DNA of 6,489 nucleotides from SIG440 sp045532055 (GTDB lineage: Bacteria > Bacillota > Clostridia > Monoglobales > Monoglobaceae): positions 1-6,489 of the forward strand of contig JAZSFF010000017.1 of NCBI GenBank assembly GCA_045532055.1, given 5' to 3'. The translations under genes were made by a program, and so were the position numbers. The notes beneath the pieces were generated by a model. It did no database searches and was not told where the DNA came from. It saw only the letters and a program-made list of their open reading frames with translations. Below, piece after piece: positions 6,288 to 6,489 of this stretch (its first letter is position 1; each line of letters starts with the position of its first letter).

Positions 6288-6489
6288 TTAAAATTCGCCT
6301 ATCAATTTTACTTCAGGCTCCAGCATAACGCCCGACATTTCAAAAACGGTTTTTTTCACATACTCAATCAAGGCAAGGACATCAGCAGCTGTGGCACCAC
6401 CCTTGTTTATAATAAATCCCGCATGCTTTTCTGAAACCTGCGCTCCGCCAATGGTATAACCCTTGAGCTGTGCCTGTTCAATAAGCCCC
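6288..6489 (-). CDS. murB: UDP-N-acetylenolpyruvoylglucosamine reductase MurB, C-terminal part
   Basis: Only the last 66 residues are inside the window; the gene continues beyond the right edge and ends with TAA at 6290-6288. MurB is a cytosolic flavoenzyme that uses NADPH to reduce UDP-GlcNAc-enolpyruvate to UDP-MurNAc, the second committed step of peptidoglycan precursor synthesis. The fragment holds the family's C-terminal signature: GLIEQAQLKGYTIGGAQVSE (fragment residues 1-20), KHAGFIINKGGATAADVLAL (21-40) and LEPEVKLIGEF (56-66). A glutamate in LEPEV corresponds to the catalytic Glu325 of the E. coli enzyme, as established for that family. The stop codon is 36 nt before the whiA start, with no terminator between them, so the two are probably co-transcribed. 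The frame is intact with no sign of decay. Confidence 0.95.
   Translation of the reverse strand, partial: GLIEQAQLKGYTIGGAQVSEKHAGFIINKGGATAADVLALIEYVKKTVFEMSGVMLEPEVKLIGEF

Noticed and set aside
5334..6291. Plus-strand open frames opposite whiA (5334-5750, 5823-6014, 5866-6291)
   Set aside because: They are antisense to WhiA domains and lack any protein-like motif; the cysteine and proline clusters follow from the reverse complement of whiA codons.

Overview
This window looks like ordinary chromosome from a low-GC Gram-positive bacterium, most likely a member of the Clostridia. The AT-rich composition, strong GGAGG-type ribosome binding sites, a WhiA gene directly upstream of dnaE, and a long-form HPF all point that way. 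I see no tRNA, rRNA, insertion sequence, CRISPR array, prophage or riboswitch. Every gene I can confidently call is on the minus strand, so transcription runs from right to left.

Layout in transcription order: the 3' end of murB (cell-wall precursor synthesis; 6288-6489); whiA (DNA-binding regulator of division and sporulation; 5376-6251); dnaE (DNA polymerase III alpha subunit; 1908-5348); a cation diffusion facilitator metal exporter whose transport-site residues look MntE-like (733-1890); and hpf (long-form ribosome hibernation factor; 86-619). The gaps between murB, whiA, dnaE and the transporter are 36, 27 and 17 nt. None holds a visible promoter or terminator, so these four genes are probably one operon. 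The 113-nt gap before hpf carries a near-consensus sigma-A promoter, so hpf is probably its own transcription unit. At the left edge, a hairpin with a T-rich tract in the plus orientation suggests that a plus-strand gene ends against hpf there.

Functionally, the block joins envelope synthesis (MurB), division control (WhiA), replication (DnaE), metal export (CDF) and ribosome dormancy (HPF). The murB-whiA-dnaE part is a housekeeping cluster known from Clostridia. I found no convincing undescribed system. The points most worth a second look are the duplicated and histidine-depleted cytosolic domain of the transporter, its TTG start tightly coupled to dnaE, the intact PHP metal site of DnaE, the missing rapZ-yvcK pair between murB and whiA, and an inverted repeat over the -35 of the hpf promoter.
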